Below, in pieces: positions 32,144-41,873 of a stretch of 64,000 nt of DNA. The notes under the pieces are model-generated. The model was not told the origin of the DNA, searched no databases, and was given only the letters and a program-made list of their open reading frames with translations. Each line of letters starts with the position of its first letter. Position 1 is the stretch's first letter. Source of the stretch: Pythium myriotylum (lineage: Eukaryota > Oomycota > Peronosporomycetes > Pythiales > Pythiaceae); NCBI GenBank assembly GCA_023091665.1, contig JALJCQ010000013.1, positions 2,108,001 to 2,172,000 of the forward strand, written 5' to 3'. A program made the position numbers and the translations under genes.

Positions 32144-33700
32144 ATGACGCACGGACACGGCAACCACCACCACAAGAAGAAGAAGGACCACGGAGAAGAG
32201 GAGCACGATGCCGACATCATGCCGCCGCCACCGACCCCAGCGCCGGACGCGCCAGCGACTCCCTCGCAAGCCGCACCAGCAGCACCTACGGTCCCGACAC
32301 TCGCTCCGAATGCAGGCGTGCTCGCACGCTACGAGCACTGGGTGCTCACCCACACGAGCCGGGCCCGCAACCTCGAGACTGCTCTGTATTTCGTTCCCCA
32401 GCTCGTGCCTAAGAACTACAAGGACCCTGAGGTGGCGTCTCAGACAAGTTACGCTATGGTCGGCCTCCTCGGGTTGTACCACGACTACATTCAGTACAAG
32501 ACAGCTCACAAGGGTGACAACAGCGACGTGTAAGTCTGTTTGCAACGTCTCGGGTCATTGGGAATTAGAGAACTGACCATCAACTATTCACAGATTTACG
32601 CGCCTGCTTCGCGTGCCGCTATCGCTGGTCTCGCATGTGCAAGTTATTGCCGAAGTAACAGCGCGCAAGTTCGGCGGAGAAGTTTCGCGTTGGCGATTGG
32701 TGAGTGCTTTTGCATCTCGAATTAGGAAATGCAGAGTCAACTCATCCTTACGCTCTGTAGATTGTCTGGGTGGAACTGTTCAAGAGCGCTTGCAAGGTTT
32801 TGCTTCTCCTACAGCAGCGCCGAGGGCTCCTTATCGGTGCGGGAAAGTACAAGACAATTCACCCGCCTGGAACCAAGAAGTCGCCTTTCGCGCGTTTCTC
32901 AAAGTCGAAACCCGGCTCGCGCACAGGAAAGGTTTTCGGCGGGAACAAAACGAGTACGTCATGGTGCTGGTTGCTTGCACGTTTTGTTTTTGCTAGAGTT
33001 GACGAAATGTACGTGCAGAGACTGTCGAAGATGTTTCAGAAGAGCCTACAGCACCAGGGCCTACCACTCTCACTTTTGATGTGCGTACGCCCGCGGTATC
33101 TTCTCATTGACATGGTGCTTATCATAGTATTTTTACAGGACCCGACGTTTGTAGCTGCAGAAGTGCAACGTGAACAGCTACTTCTTGGTGGCGAGTTGCT
33201 TCACATTTTCCGTCCAGTGGCGTACGCGCTTCTCCGTCAACGCAAGGGCGAGGAGTCGTGGTTGCCCGCAATCGTTTCAATCCTCATTGAGGCTTCTGGG
33301 TATGTGGGAGATCGCTGGGCATTCCTTGGAGTATCATATCTAAACCTGCTTATTCCTGTAGCCTTGTGCTCTCATCATCATCGTTCGAGAAGGAAGGTCT
33401 GTCGCCATCCATCAAAGCTGTTCAATCTAAGAAAGCTCAAGAAGAGCTTGCATCTCGAAAGGTTCGTGCAATAATGTTTCCAATCGAGGACACAGGCTTA
33501 TTGCAGTTTCACCCTTTTAGATGGCGATGCTGCTTTACTTGATGCGTGATCCAGTTTATGCCTCAGTCACGAAACCAGCGACGGAGAAGTTGTGTGGTGT
33601 CACTGATTACGTCCCAGTGTTTGGCAAGTTCTTCCGTCTCGTGTCAGTTGGAATTCTGGACTACTACCACAAGTACCACTTCTACACGGCTGCTTCGTAG
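32144..33700 (+). CDS. PEX16: Peroxisomal membrane biogenesis protein PEX16, seven exons
   Basis: PEX16 is a peroxin of the ER-to-peroxisome route that recruits PEX3 for membrane protein insertion. Exons are 32144-32529, 32594-32699, 32761-32953, 32999-33084, 33139-33299, 33362-33461 and 33521-33700, predicted 403 residues. A His/Lys-rich, Pro-rich head (about 60 residues) precedes the PEX16 domain: LARYEHWVLTHTSRARNLET, VSHVQVIAEVTARKFGGE, IVWVELFKSACKVLLLL, GELLHIFRPVAYALLRQR and the end SVGILDYYHKYHFYTAAS. The 45-nt third intron and its acceptor at 32998 were set by frame and are the weakest join. It is divergent from TSEN34 and convergent with the USP gene. Confidence 0.9.
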
Positions 33701-33790
33701 AATGCCATTGCAGTGTGGTAGGAGGCGACATACAGCGTCCCTCAGTTATGCGTTTGCTGGTAGCTGGACTGTCACGGTCGCGACTTACGA

Positions 33791-35770
33791 TCATATATTA
33801 CAATCGTCTTGTCCTTTTGAGCTGTGTTCTGTATTGTCTTCGTCATGTCTGCCATCAGGAAACACTTTCGATGCTTGGCGTTGAGAGTAGAACAACATGT
33901 AGGCTGTCGTCTGAGTCTCCATTCGAAGTGTTGCTTCGTCCAGGGTTATTACAAGGTCATCATCGAACTTAATCCACCGGTTGCCATTTCCCTCGCGAAG
34001 TGGAGTTTCGTCGTCAGGTGCATCGTCTCGAGCGTACGCAATGTAATGGCCAGCATCTAGAGCACTCCCGACATGAGCACAAACGGCTTGTAACTCGTAC
34101 TTCACTGGATGTGATGCGTCGCGAAGAAACATGTTGTGAGTGATATCCAAGGGATCTCGGATTGGAAACTCTATGGGCGTCGCAATTTTTTCGGCATTTG
34201 TCTGCCAGCTGGTCTGCCTAAAGCGCTGTAACTGAATAATGAGCGCAGGAGGAGCACGCTGAAGCAAGACCTGAGTCCGGCGACTTGTCTTCCCTTGACA
34301 ATGGCCATCGCAAAAGACCTGATTGTCCGCTACAAGATCTTCAAGCCGCCGATGAGTCTCGAGGCAGCCTTCCAGAGTGTGAGAACCCTGCGAAGGGTCA
34401 ATACTCAACGATAACACTCTAAAACGCCACCCACCCACGGGTTGTTATGACGACGTCGTGCAGGAACAACTTGTGAACAGTGTGCTTACCTGAATTCCTG
34501 GTGCAAGCACGTCAAGTTTGCACAGCTGCAGCACTGAGATCCGCGAACAGTTTGTCCTGTGAACATCTCAGTAATTAAGGACGAGTTGTCGTTTAGGTAG
34601 CGCTTCCATCGGACATCGCTTAGGAAAGCTGTAAAGATGCAATTGCTTAGCACCAACGCGAAGTCACATCCTATGCTACGCACAGTGCTTACCAACAGTG
34701 GTGTTGTAGGTGGTCGGATCCGTCACGACACACTTGGTGAGTCTTTGTAAGCATTGAGTTTCCAATTCCACGAGACGACCAAGTTCAAGCATGTCCGCAG
34801 TTCGAGAGGCACTAGACTCAGCGCCGTTCTTGTGGTTGAGGCCTTCACTACCAGCGACATTCTTCGACGGCCATTTGAGGGCTTCGTGAAGCGAATCGAG
34901 GAGGAAGAGGAGTAGTTCCTCAGCGTCTTGCTGGTCTTGGCGTCGCGGTTCAGCGGATACGAGCTCGGAACACTTGCTAGCAGCGACGAGAAAGGATCGC
35001 AATCGCTTCTTTGTTGCGGCAGAAGAGTATTCGCCTGGGTTCGTTCTCATCGAACGTTTGCGCTTCTTGCCTGAAGTTTGGGTTGCATATACTGGCATTG
35101 CATTTTCAGTTTGATCCTCACGTCCGGTGACACGACGCTCATCTTTCAAATCCGACGAAGCGGCGTAATTCAATGGGCGTGCCTCACCAACGTCACTGCC
35201 ATTCTCTTGAGTTGTATCGTCGGTGTCTTCAGGCACTAATCCTTGAAGCAAGTCAAGCAAGGACAGAGCTAACTCCATTAAGCGCGCATGTTTTCGCGTG
35301 TCACGGTCTCCGCTTCCTGTTGACTCGAACAAAGAAGTTGGGTTCTGTGCGCTGGCGCGAAGAACTTCTTGCTCGAGACGATCAACGAACCCGGGAATCG
35401 CTAACAGGCACTGGACCACCGCATTAACAAAGCACGTGTTCCCCGTGTTTGTCAATCCAATTCGTGTGGTCGTTGGTGCGATCGTCGTAGCCGCGGCGAA
35501 GAAGGCGCTATCAGCATCCGCCTCTTCGACTTGCACTCCCCCTGTCTCCGTGTGTTGATCCTTCGTTTCATCGCCAATTGCTCGGAGCCACTGTGGCCTG
35601 TTCAATCCACCAGAGCCCAAATCTCTCTCTCCTCTTCCCTCCAGCATCAGCAGTCGCCGCGGAAACAGCGACAGTCGTAAGAGAAAGTGGAGCAGTCGCT
35701 GCAGAGCACGTTTCCACACGGACGGTAGCCACGACCGCACGTAGGCAGACGTCGCCGCCGCCCTCTTCAT
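33791..35770 (-). CDS. Ubiquitin-specific protease (USP/UCH family), three exons
   Basis: This cysteine deubiquitinase is predicted at 614 residues from exons 35770-34693, 34628-34490 and 34418-33791. The Cys box GLTNTGNTCFVNAVVQCLL places the nucleophile at Cys113. The QQDAEELLLFLLDSL helix, a Cys-pair zinc-ribbon segment (GSQCCSCANLTCLHQEF), PPALIIQLQRF and the His box SALDAGHYIAYARDD complete the USP fold. A long acidic/Ser insert with KKRKR (a likely nuclear signal) sits between the Cys box and QQDAEEL. The N-terminal 45 residues are Arg-rich and hydrophobic (LLHFLLRLSLFPRRLLM), which could be an amphipathic or membrane-contact helix; a later start at the Met of MLEGRGERD would remove it. 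A perfect hairpin lies immediately upstream of the chosen ATG. Confidence 0.88.
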
Positions 35771-35780
35771 CTCGTCGTGA

Positions 35781-35810
35781 CGCTTGCTGTGACAGAGTTC
35801 ACAGCAAGCG
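35781..35810 (-). repeat. Perfect 12-bp inverted repeat (hairpin) before the USP start codon
   Basis: Arms 35781-35792 and 35799-35810 are exact reverse complements (arm CGCTTGCTGTGA) around a 6-nt loop. In the USP transcript the stem would end 10 nt before the ATG at 35770. The region between the USP and the next gene's start is only 236 bp, so the hairpin is probably in the 5' leader; a palindromic protein-binding site is the alternative. Confidence 0.7.
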
Positions 35811-36006
35811 TACAAACCCTGCGTAACCTTCTTGTGCAACTCTGAATAAAACCAGAAAGGTATTGGAAATTTGATTACATCTATTTATGATATTTATAGC
35901 ATTATGGATTTTGCGCTCTCTGGATTGGCCATAATTTGCATGGCGTGCGTTGACCAATGATGTTGCTGAGCCTGCGCTGGTGATTGTTGCTGTTGGCAGG
36001 TGCAGT

Positions 36007-36916
36007 ATGAGAGTCACGCTACCAATTCCCACCGCGCGTGTGTGCGCAGGACACACTGCTCCACTCACTGCCGCGGTGACGGGGCGGACCTTCAGCACTC
36101 GATCGCCGCCCGCGTATGCGCAAATGCAGTTGCAGCTGTGCGTGTTCCGACTGATGAGGAGTGGTTATTTCGTTGTACAAGCCAAGTTAAGGCGCTCGAC
36201 AAAAGGCGAGTTCTGGAGACCCCCATCGTTGAGAATGCCGACAACTCAATGATGCGTTGGGTCGGCCGTGGCGCCGCGACACAAATGTACTGCACAATGC
36301 TGTTCGCGGGCAAGCTTGTATTTGACGCAGATGCCGCAGCCAAAATCTACGAGGTGCCCTACGCTTCCCTCAAACCCAATGCCGTCTGTACTGAATATCG
36401 AGCTGCTCGTAGGTTTGGGCCACAAGTGGGATGATGGCCAGTGCCTCGGCCTGCGTATTTTTGGGCGCGAAGCTCCTCTGCGACAAGATCGTCACGGACA
36501 TTGCGTCTTGCAGAAACTTTGGTGAAAAAGGTGAGCTCTGTATTCACAGAGCAGCGTCTTCCGGGGACTCAACCACTCCCTTTGTCTGCATCGATGTAGA
36601 CGAGTTTGTGAGACTCACGGTACAAGGAGCGTTGGAAAAATATGCGCTTTATGTCTCTCTTGAAGGTGCGCATGAGACACCTCACGTTGCACTCAAACCG
36701 CGCCTTCGCACTGATCACATATCTAATGCAGACGTGCAGCTAATCGAACACCCTGAACCCGATAAGTTCAAATTCAAGGTCGGTGAACGCAATTTCTCCC
36801 TCGACATCTCAAACGCCACGTGCAACAACCGGAAGGCTTTGGAAGGCCTGCTCCAAGGCAAGCCTCTGGTCACTCGCAAGGTCAAGCAGTCGAAGAAGAG
36901 CAACCGACTAGTGTAA
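36007..36916 (+). CDS. Unknown protein, three exons, possible organelle-targeted membrane protein
   Basis: Proposed exons are 36007-36039, 36096-36353 and 36413-36916, giving 264 residues. The second intron (36354-36412, 59 nt, with a TACTGAAT branch-like sequence) is well supported because it joins two coding-looking frames. The first intron (56 nt) is proposed because the second exon has no in-frame start; it gives an Arg-containing, Ser/Ala-rich N-terminus (MRVTLPIPTARHSIAARV) like a mitochondrial presequence. Two weakly hydrophobic segments (QMYCTMLFAGKLVF, MMASASACVFLGAKLLC) could span a membrane. The C-terminus is basic (KQSKKSNRLV). I do not recognise a family. Divergent from the USP gene. 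Confidence 0.6.
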
Positions 36917-37726
36917 TGGTTGGAAGAGCAAACACTCACCGAGACTATCTTGATCTGCCATACCACAACGGGGGAAACGATGACAGAGTGATGATATCGG
37001 CAGTGCTCACCCACTTCGTTCAGGTACCCGAACGATAAACCTTCCATCCGCCGCGTTCATACTCACCAGGGCTCTCCACGCGGATGGACACGTCACGGCA
37101 ATCTGGCATCCCAGATTAGATCGCGACGGGTGAATTATCCTCGGACCGTGAGACTCGAGCTCGGAAATTCCCGAGTGCCTGTCACTTGGATTGCTTCAGA
37201 CTATCGACGGACTCGTCCGTGGTAGCCATCGTCATCCAGCTCTATCCCATGGGACAATGGCTGCCCAACCCATCTTGGGGGGCACGATGCGCTTCCCTGG
37301 CGCCGCGCCCGTCGACATGCCGGATCGCTCTCACCACCACCGTAGTGGGTGCAGATCGGCGAGGTCCGCGATCCCAGGCGCCCATTTCCTCGCGCCAGGT
37401 GGGAGGACCCCGGGGGAAACGGTTTCGCTCCATTCGGTCAAGAAAAGAACGGGAAACATTTTGCGCGGAACAAACCCAGACAGCCTCACCTGGTTTCACC
37501 GCCAAGATCCCCTGACGAGCTCGGGGTAGGGGACTCGAAAATTTTGGTCGAACAAGCGGTGGCCCATCTGTGCACAAACGACGCGGACGAATCGGCCTCC
37601 GATTTTTGCTCGGCCAATCAGAGCGCGGCCCGGGCCGTCTCGCCGCCGACAAATATTGCCCAAAGAGCCGTAGCGTCGTCGTGATTTTTGCTTTTTCCAG
37701 GTTGCCCCGCCCATTTCTCCCTCGCC
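36917..37726. other. Gap between two unknown genes; GC-rich, no supported gene
   Basis: 810 bp. The right part is GC-rich and has overlapping open frames on both strands (37242-37652 minus; 37257-37529 and 37349-37684 plus). The plus frames look slightly coding (MAAQPILGGTMRFPGAAP from 37257), but no join between them or known motif could be found. It probably holds the promoter of the following gene. Confidence 0.5.
37614..37618 (+). promoter_or_regulatory. CCAAT box upstream of the 37727 gene
   Basis: GGCCAATCAG at 37612-37621 is a strong match to the NF-Y site and lies about 110 bp before the ATG at 37727. A short CCCATTTCTCC, similar to the oomycete initiator core, follows at 37710-37720. 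Confidence 0.4.
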
Positions 37727-38401
37727 ATGCTGGTCATGGGTCGAGTGCTCGGCGCGGCACCCATTCTCCGATCGACTCCGCCCGCGAAACACTCGCCGCT
37801 CAGCGCCGCCTCGCCCTCCACTCGGCCTCGCCCCGTCCCGCTGCTCACTCCTCGACTCAGCGGCCATCTGCAAGCCCCATCCACCGCCAACATAGCGACC
37901 CCTCTCCCCAGCACCATGAGCGCCACGACCGCCGTCATCAACATGCCGCCGGCCACACTCGTCACGCCCTCGCGCAAGCGCAAGATCATCGTAGACTCCC
38001 CCACCACGACCGCCACCATGGGCCACAAGCGCATGCGCACGTGGACCGAGCTCGAGTACGAAGAGATGCTTCAGGAAGCTACTCTCCTGCGCGAAGAGCT
38101 CGAGCTGCTCGTCGCGGTCGCCGCCGATCTCTGCCGCGACCTCGCTTGCGACCCAAGTCACGTCCGTTCCTTCATGCCGCTGCTCAAGCTCATTGACGAG
38201 AAGATGACCTCCACCGAAGACATCACGGAGCGTCAAGTGCGCGAGATGTGCCAACAGATGATCACGATGATGAAGTACCTTTGCCAAAGCCACTACCACC
38301 ACTTCGCCCTCGTGGACATGCAGGATCACCTTCGGGAGTGCCGCGACCGCTTCATGCGCTTCATCTGCCAATACGCCGCCATGATCGGCCTCTTCAGGTG
38401 A
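37727..38401 (+). CDS. Unknown helical protein, single exon
   Basis: An intronless frame gives 224 residues from the ATG at 37727. A second ATG at 37916 with a good context (CACCATGAGC) would give 161 residues, and the stretch before it is low-complexity Pro/Ser/Ala, so the shorter form is equally likely. The C-terminal 130 residues are helical and well ordered: basic SRKRKIIV (possible nuclear signal), WTELEYEEMLQEATLLREEL (coiled coil), a Cys/His-containing tail (MCQQMITMMKYLCQSHYHHF) and a hydrophobic end. I do not recognise a family. Codon pattern and CCAAT box upstream support a real gene. Convergent with COQ8, 136 bp apart. Confidence 0.6.
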   Translation: MLVMGRVLGAAPILRSTPPAKHSPLSAASPSTRPRPVPLLTPRLSGHLQAPSTANIATPLPSTMSATTAVINMPPATLVTPSRKRKIIVDSPTTTATMGHKRMRTWTELEYEEMLQEATLLREELELLVAVAADLCRDLACDPSHVRSFMPLLKLIDEKMTSTEDITERQVREMCQQMITMMKYLCQSHYHHFALVDMQDHLRECRDRFMRFICQYAAMIGLFR

Positions 38402-38537
38402 ACACCACTTGATCACTACACCATAGACTCAAGCCTTAGATCACTCTTGTAAAACAGATATACTTGTAAATCACAGCACTGTACACTTGCCAGATTCTTC
38501 CACCATGACTGTATTTGATGTTCTGTTAGTGCTCTAG

Positions 38538-40509
38538 TTACGCGCGGGTGCTGTACTTGGTGTGGATGTCCTCGAGCACATCTCGGCATGGCACGCGCGC
38601 GCGCAGCTTGATGCACATGAGGAACGACCCAGCGAGCTTCCGGTGCAGGGAGTAGGCTTCCTGCGGCGGTGCAGTCAGCCGGCTGTGCATGAACGTCTCC
38701 GTGTACTGGGCCAGTCGCCTCGTGAGCTGGCTTTCGTAGAAGTCAAACGGCTCGTGCGATCGGAACGGCTCGCCTACAACCATGCCCGCTGCAGTGTGGG
38801 CACGAAGCATCGCAGGAGACTCATCTCCAGTAAGGAACTTCATCTTGACCGAACAGTCGAGCATGGTCTTCTCGTCCGAGTTTGCAGCACCCCACACGAT
38901 TTTGAAGTACTCATCAACGAACTCCTTCGGGTATTCACGGGCAGCGCCAAAATCCACGAGTCCGATCTTGTCGGTCGCTGAGTTGTACATGAAGTTGCTC
39001 CAGTTAGGATCCGTCTGCATGAAACGCCAGTCGAATAATTCACGGACAGTGAGCTCGAGGATACGACGGCCAAGACTGTCACGAAGTTCTTGGGATAAGT
39101 TCACGCATTTGTCAATGGCCACACCCGATATCAACTCCGTAGTAAGGATGCGCGGAGTACTGACATCAAAGTGAACTTTAGGCACAACAAACCGGTCGTC
39201 CATTCCTTCTGCATGGATAAGCTGACGGAAACGCTCCTGGTTGAGAGCTTCCTGAGCATAGTTACACTCAGCAGTGAGCTCTTCCTGCCCAACGCGAATA
39301 ATCTCATCGATGTAGAGACCCTTTGGAAGAATGTTCGTGTAGGTTACAAGGCGCTTCAGATTTGTGAGGTCGCTCTCGATACTGTCCGCGACACCAGGGT
39401 ATTGGATCTTGACTGCCACACGTTCACCAGTTGCCAATGTTGCGCGATGAACCTGGCCAATGGATGCAGCGGCAATTGGTACATCATCAAACTCTTCAAA
39501 TTTGTCGCGCCAATCCTCGCCAAGTTCAGCAGCGAGCTGGGCATGAAGCTGTGCTTGAGGCATCACATGAGCACTGTAAAATCGCAATTAGACGTCAGCT
39601 TCGGGTCGAAGTAAACAAGTTAACCGTCGCAACAACTTACTTTTGACGAACGCGATCGAGGGCTTCAGCAAGCTTGGGGGAGATGAGATTCTCATCTTGG
39701 ATACTCAGCATTTGACCGAGCTTCAATGCGGCACCGCGCATGGTACACAAAGCATCCACAAGACGCTCAGTATTAGAATCTGAGATGAGAGCCTGGCGCG
39801 TACCACCCTTGCCTCCAGTCCGGACGATCTCAGTTGCTGTTCCAACTGCAAGCTTCGCAGCGAGACTACCGAAACCTAGGATCCGAGATAGTGGAGACGA
39901 AGGTACGTGACGCTCCGTCCAAGCCCGATTCGCGTTTTGTGCGTCAACCAAGTGCGGTGGAGTTGACGGTTCTGCCTCCTTCTCTGGCAAGGCTGGCTCT
40001 GGTTCGCTTTGGTATCGTGGCTTGCTGTCCAGAGGTGGGCCGGTGAGGACCGTTTGGACGGTCTGAAAGGCGTCCGATTGGACATGCTGATCGGAAGACA
40101 TATGGTTGTCTCTTTCAATCGACGTCTCTCCGCCAGCCAAAGTAGACCGCGACTCCCAAGGCGTATGGGGTTTCTCGTGAAACTTCTTGCTCACTTCATT
40201 GTGAACTAGTGGAGAGGACGCGGCCTTCGCCGCACTTGGTGCTGACGCCAACGGGTGGAGATCATGTGCAGCCGTGGCTGCCGTTTGAAGAACTTCCTGC
40301 GAGAATGAGCTCTCAGTTCCTGGAGGCGTTTGTTGGTTGTGTGGCACACCCGCGTTCTGCGCGAGATAGGGGAGAAGCCGCGCGAGTTCGTTGGCATGCC
40401 TCGCAAGCAGCGTTGTTTTCTCGCTCACTTCCGGGACTTGCAACTTGGCGACTTGCTCGGCGACCTTGCCGACACCGTGCAGCACACGGAGGAAGTCGCG
40501 CGACCACAT
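38538..40509 (-). CDS. COQ8: Atypical kinase COQ8 (ADCK3/ABC1 family), two exons
   Basis: COQ8 is a mitochondrial UbiB-type kinase/ATPase needed for coenzyme Q synthesis. Exons 40509-39641 and 39573-38538 give 634 residues. The N-terminal third (about 200 residues) is a variable Ser/Pro-rich linker after a helical start. The family-specific KxGQ motif is ALKLGQMLSIQDE, followed across the intron by RVRQNAHVMPQ; then the Ala-rich loop AAASIGQVHRA, catalytic lysine region VAVKIQYPGV, MQTDPNWSNFMY and the metal-binding LVDFGAAREY. These match ADCK3/4 closely. No canonical presequence is obvious, though WSRDFLRVLHGVGK is basic and helical. It shares a 233-bp divergent promoter with Pin1. Confidence 0.95.
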
Positions 40510-40742
40510 TGTGACAGGAGTGGTCCGCTGACGTCGGCGATGATCGAATGAGGAGGTCCGGCCGTTGCAAAGCTCGTCAACCGGACCAAGATTGCCGGCC
40601 GGAGTGGTGGTCCTGAACGCAATCGAACCATCATTTGATATATCGGTGTGATACCGGTTCTAAACGAAATGACTCCCGGGAAGTCACTGCTCTTGACTTG
40701 GATCCTCTCCTGATTCATTGCTGAAAGAACCGAGCGGGCAAC

Positions 40743-41334
40743 ATGGATCAAGTGCGAGCGTCGCATCTCCTCGTAAAGCACCGCGGCTCGCGCCGCCCTG
40801 GTACTCTCCAACTCTTCTCCTGACGAGACCCCGAGCCCCTTTGTGACACTTGGCGCTTTTCATCTGTCGCTAGCGTCGCGTCTCTCGGACAACATTACGC
40901 GCTCCAAAGACGAGGCTCTCGAGTTGCTGCTCTGTGAGTCCGCTTTCCCAAAGCTAGCTATGAGGAAATGCCCTCACCACTGTTTTTGAATTCGCCGCAG
41001 CTTACCGTGCACAGATCGTGTCGGGCCAAGCGCGCTTCGATGAGCTCGCTGTTACTTACAGTGACTGCAACAGGCAAGGATCCGATGATGAAATCGATGC
41101 CTGATCCTTGGTCTCACCTTGTATACCACAGCGGTACACGCGGAGGGGATCTCGGCTACTTTGGCCGCGGCATGATGCAAAAACCGTTTGAAGATGCCAC
41201 GTACGATCTGTTCATTCCCGATGGATGATCTTGCGTCACCTTACGTTGTCTCCAGGTTTGCGCTCAAGGTTGGCGAGCTCAGTGATGTCGTGGACACGGA
41301 CAGTGGTGTCCACATCATTCTCCGCACGGCATAA
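40743..41334 (+). CDS. PIN1: Pin1-type parvulin without WW domain, five exons, one GC-AG intron
   Basis: This phospho-Ser/Thr-Pro-directed prolyl isomerase is predicted at 112 residues from exons 40743-40800, 40874-40933, 41001-41073, 41132-41200 and 41256-41334; all phases close. It shows VRASHLLVKH (active-site His), the paired arginines SRRP that bind phosphate, ITRSKDEALELL, the SDCN cysteine, GGDLGYFGRGMMQKPFEDAT and VHIILRTA. There is no N-terminal WW domain and no room for one, as in plant Pin1. The third intron (41074-41131) has a GCAAGG donor; the join SDCNS-GTRGGDL is conserved. Four introns in 592 bp make this the most intron-dense gene of the window. Confidence 0.94.
41074..41131 (+). 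other. GC-AG intron in the Pin1 gene
   Basis: 58-nt intron with donor AG/GCAAGG and acceptor ACAG/C. GC donors with an otherwise strong consensus are the usual rare subclass of major-spliceosome introns. No GT donor nearby restores the conserved SDCNS-GTRGGDLG sequence. Confidence 0.85.
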
Positions 41335-41873
41335 AATAAGGTTGATACTCTTTTCGTCAACGTTCGGGGCGTGGTTCAAACAAACTACCGTAGTTGTACG
41401 CAGCGACAAGGAAGCATTTGTCTTCACTCGCACGTACTGTTTCAACTACTTTCAATGAAAACCTTTTTCTCCAACGCAACTCTTGAAGGACCGTACGATT
41501 CTATCCTGTGGATACGTTTGCGTTGCAAAATCATCATCTGCCAATGCGCCGGCTCAGGTAGTTGTGTGGAAGGATACACACAGTTTCTGTCCGTGGTGAA
41601 CTCACCCAAACACTTGCCCCCCCCTTCTCCCGAGTTCACAGTTGTTGGCGTGCACACTTTGGTACTGCAGTAATGCGAGAACATATTAAATAACGTGTCC
41701 GATGCATTTGATTCGGGAGTGGGTGACCCGCCAATGGGAATCGGTTGCCACTAAAGCATGATCTATTTATCCGCAATGACCATAAGAGTAATGTGCAGAT
41801 GTATAATCCTCTAGGTTTTGCTTCGCCGAGTCGTTGCTCTGATCTACGAAGTGTGTACCATTGGAGGTATGAT
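41335..41873. other. Intergenic region between convergent Pin1 and MBOAT-A
   Basis: 539 bp between two stop codons. It holds both 3' regions, is fairly AT-rich, and contains a C8 run near 41618-41625. Short open frames on both strands lack motifs. I see no gene or repeat family. Confidence 0.55.

Noticed and set aside
37242..37652. 136-codon minus-strand frame in the 36917-37726 gap
   Set aside because: Arg/Pro-rich and overlaps the CCAAT box region of the plus-strand gene; two overlapping plus frames are equally long.
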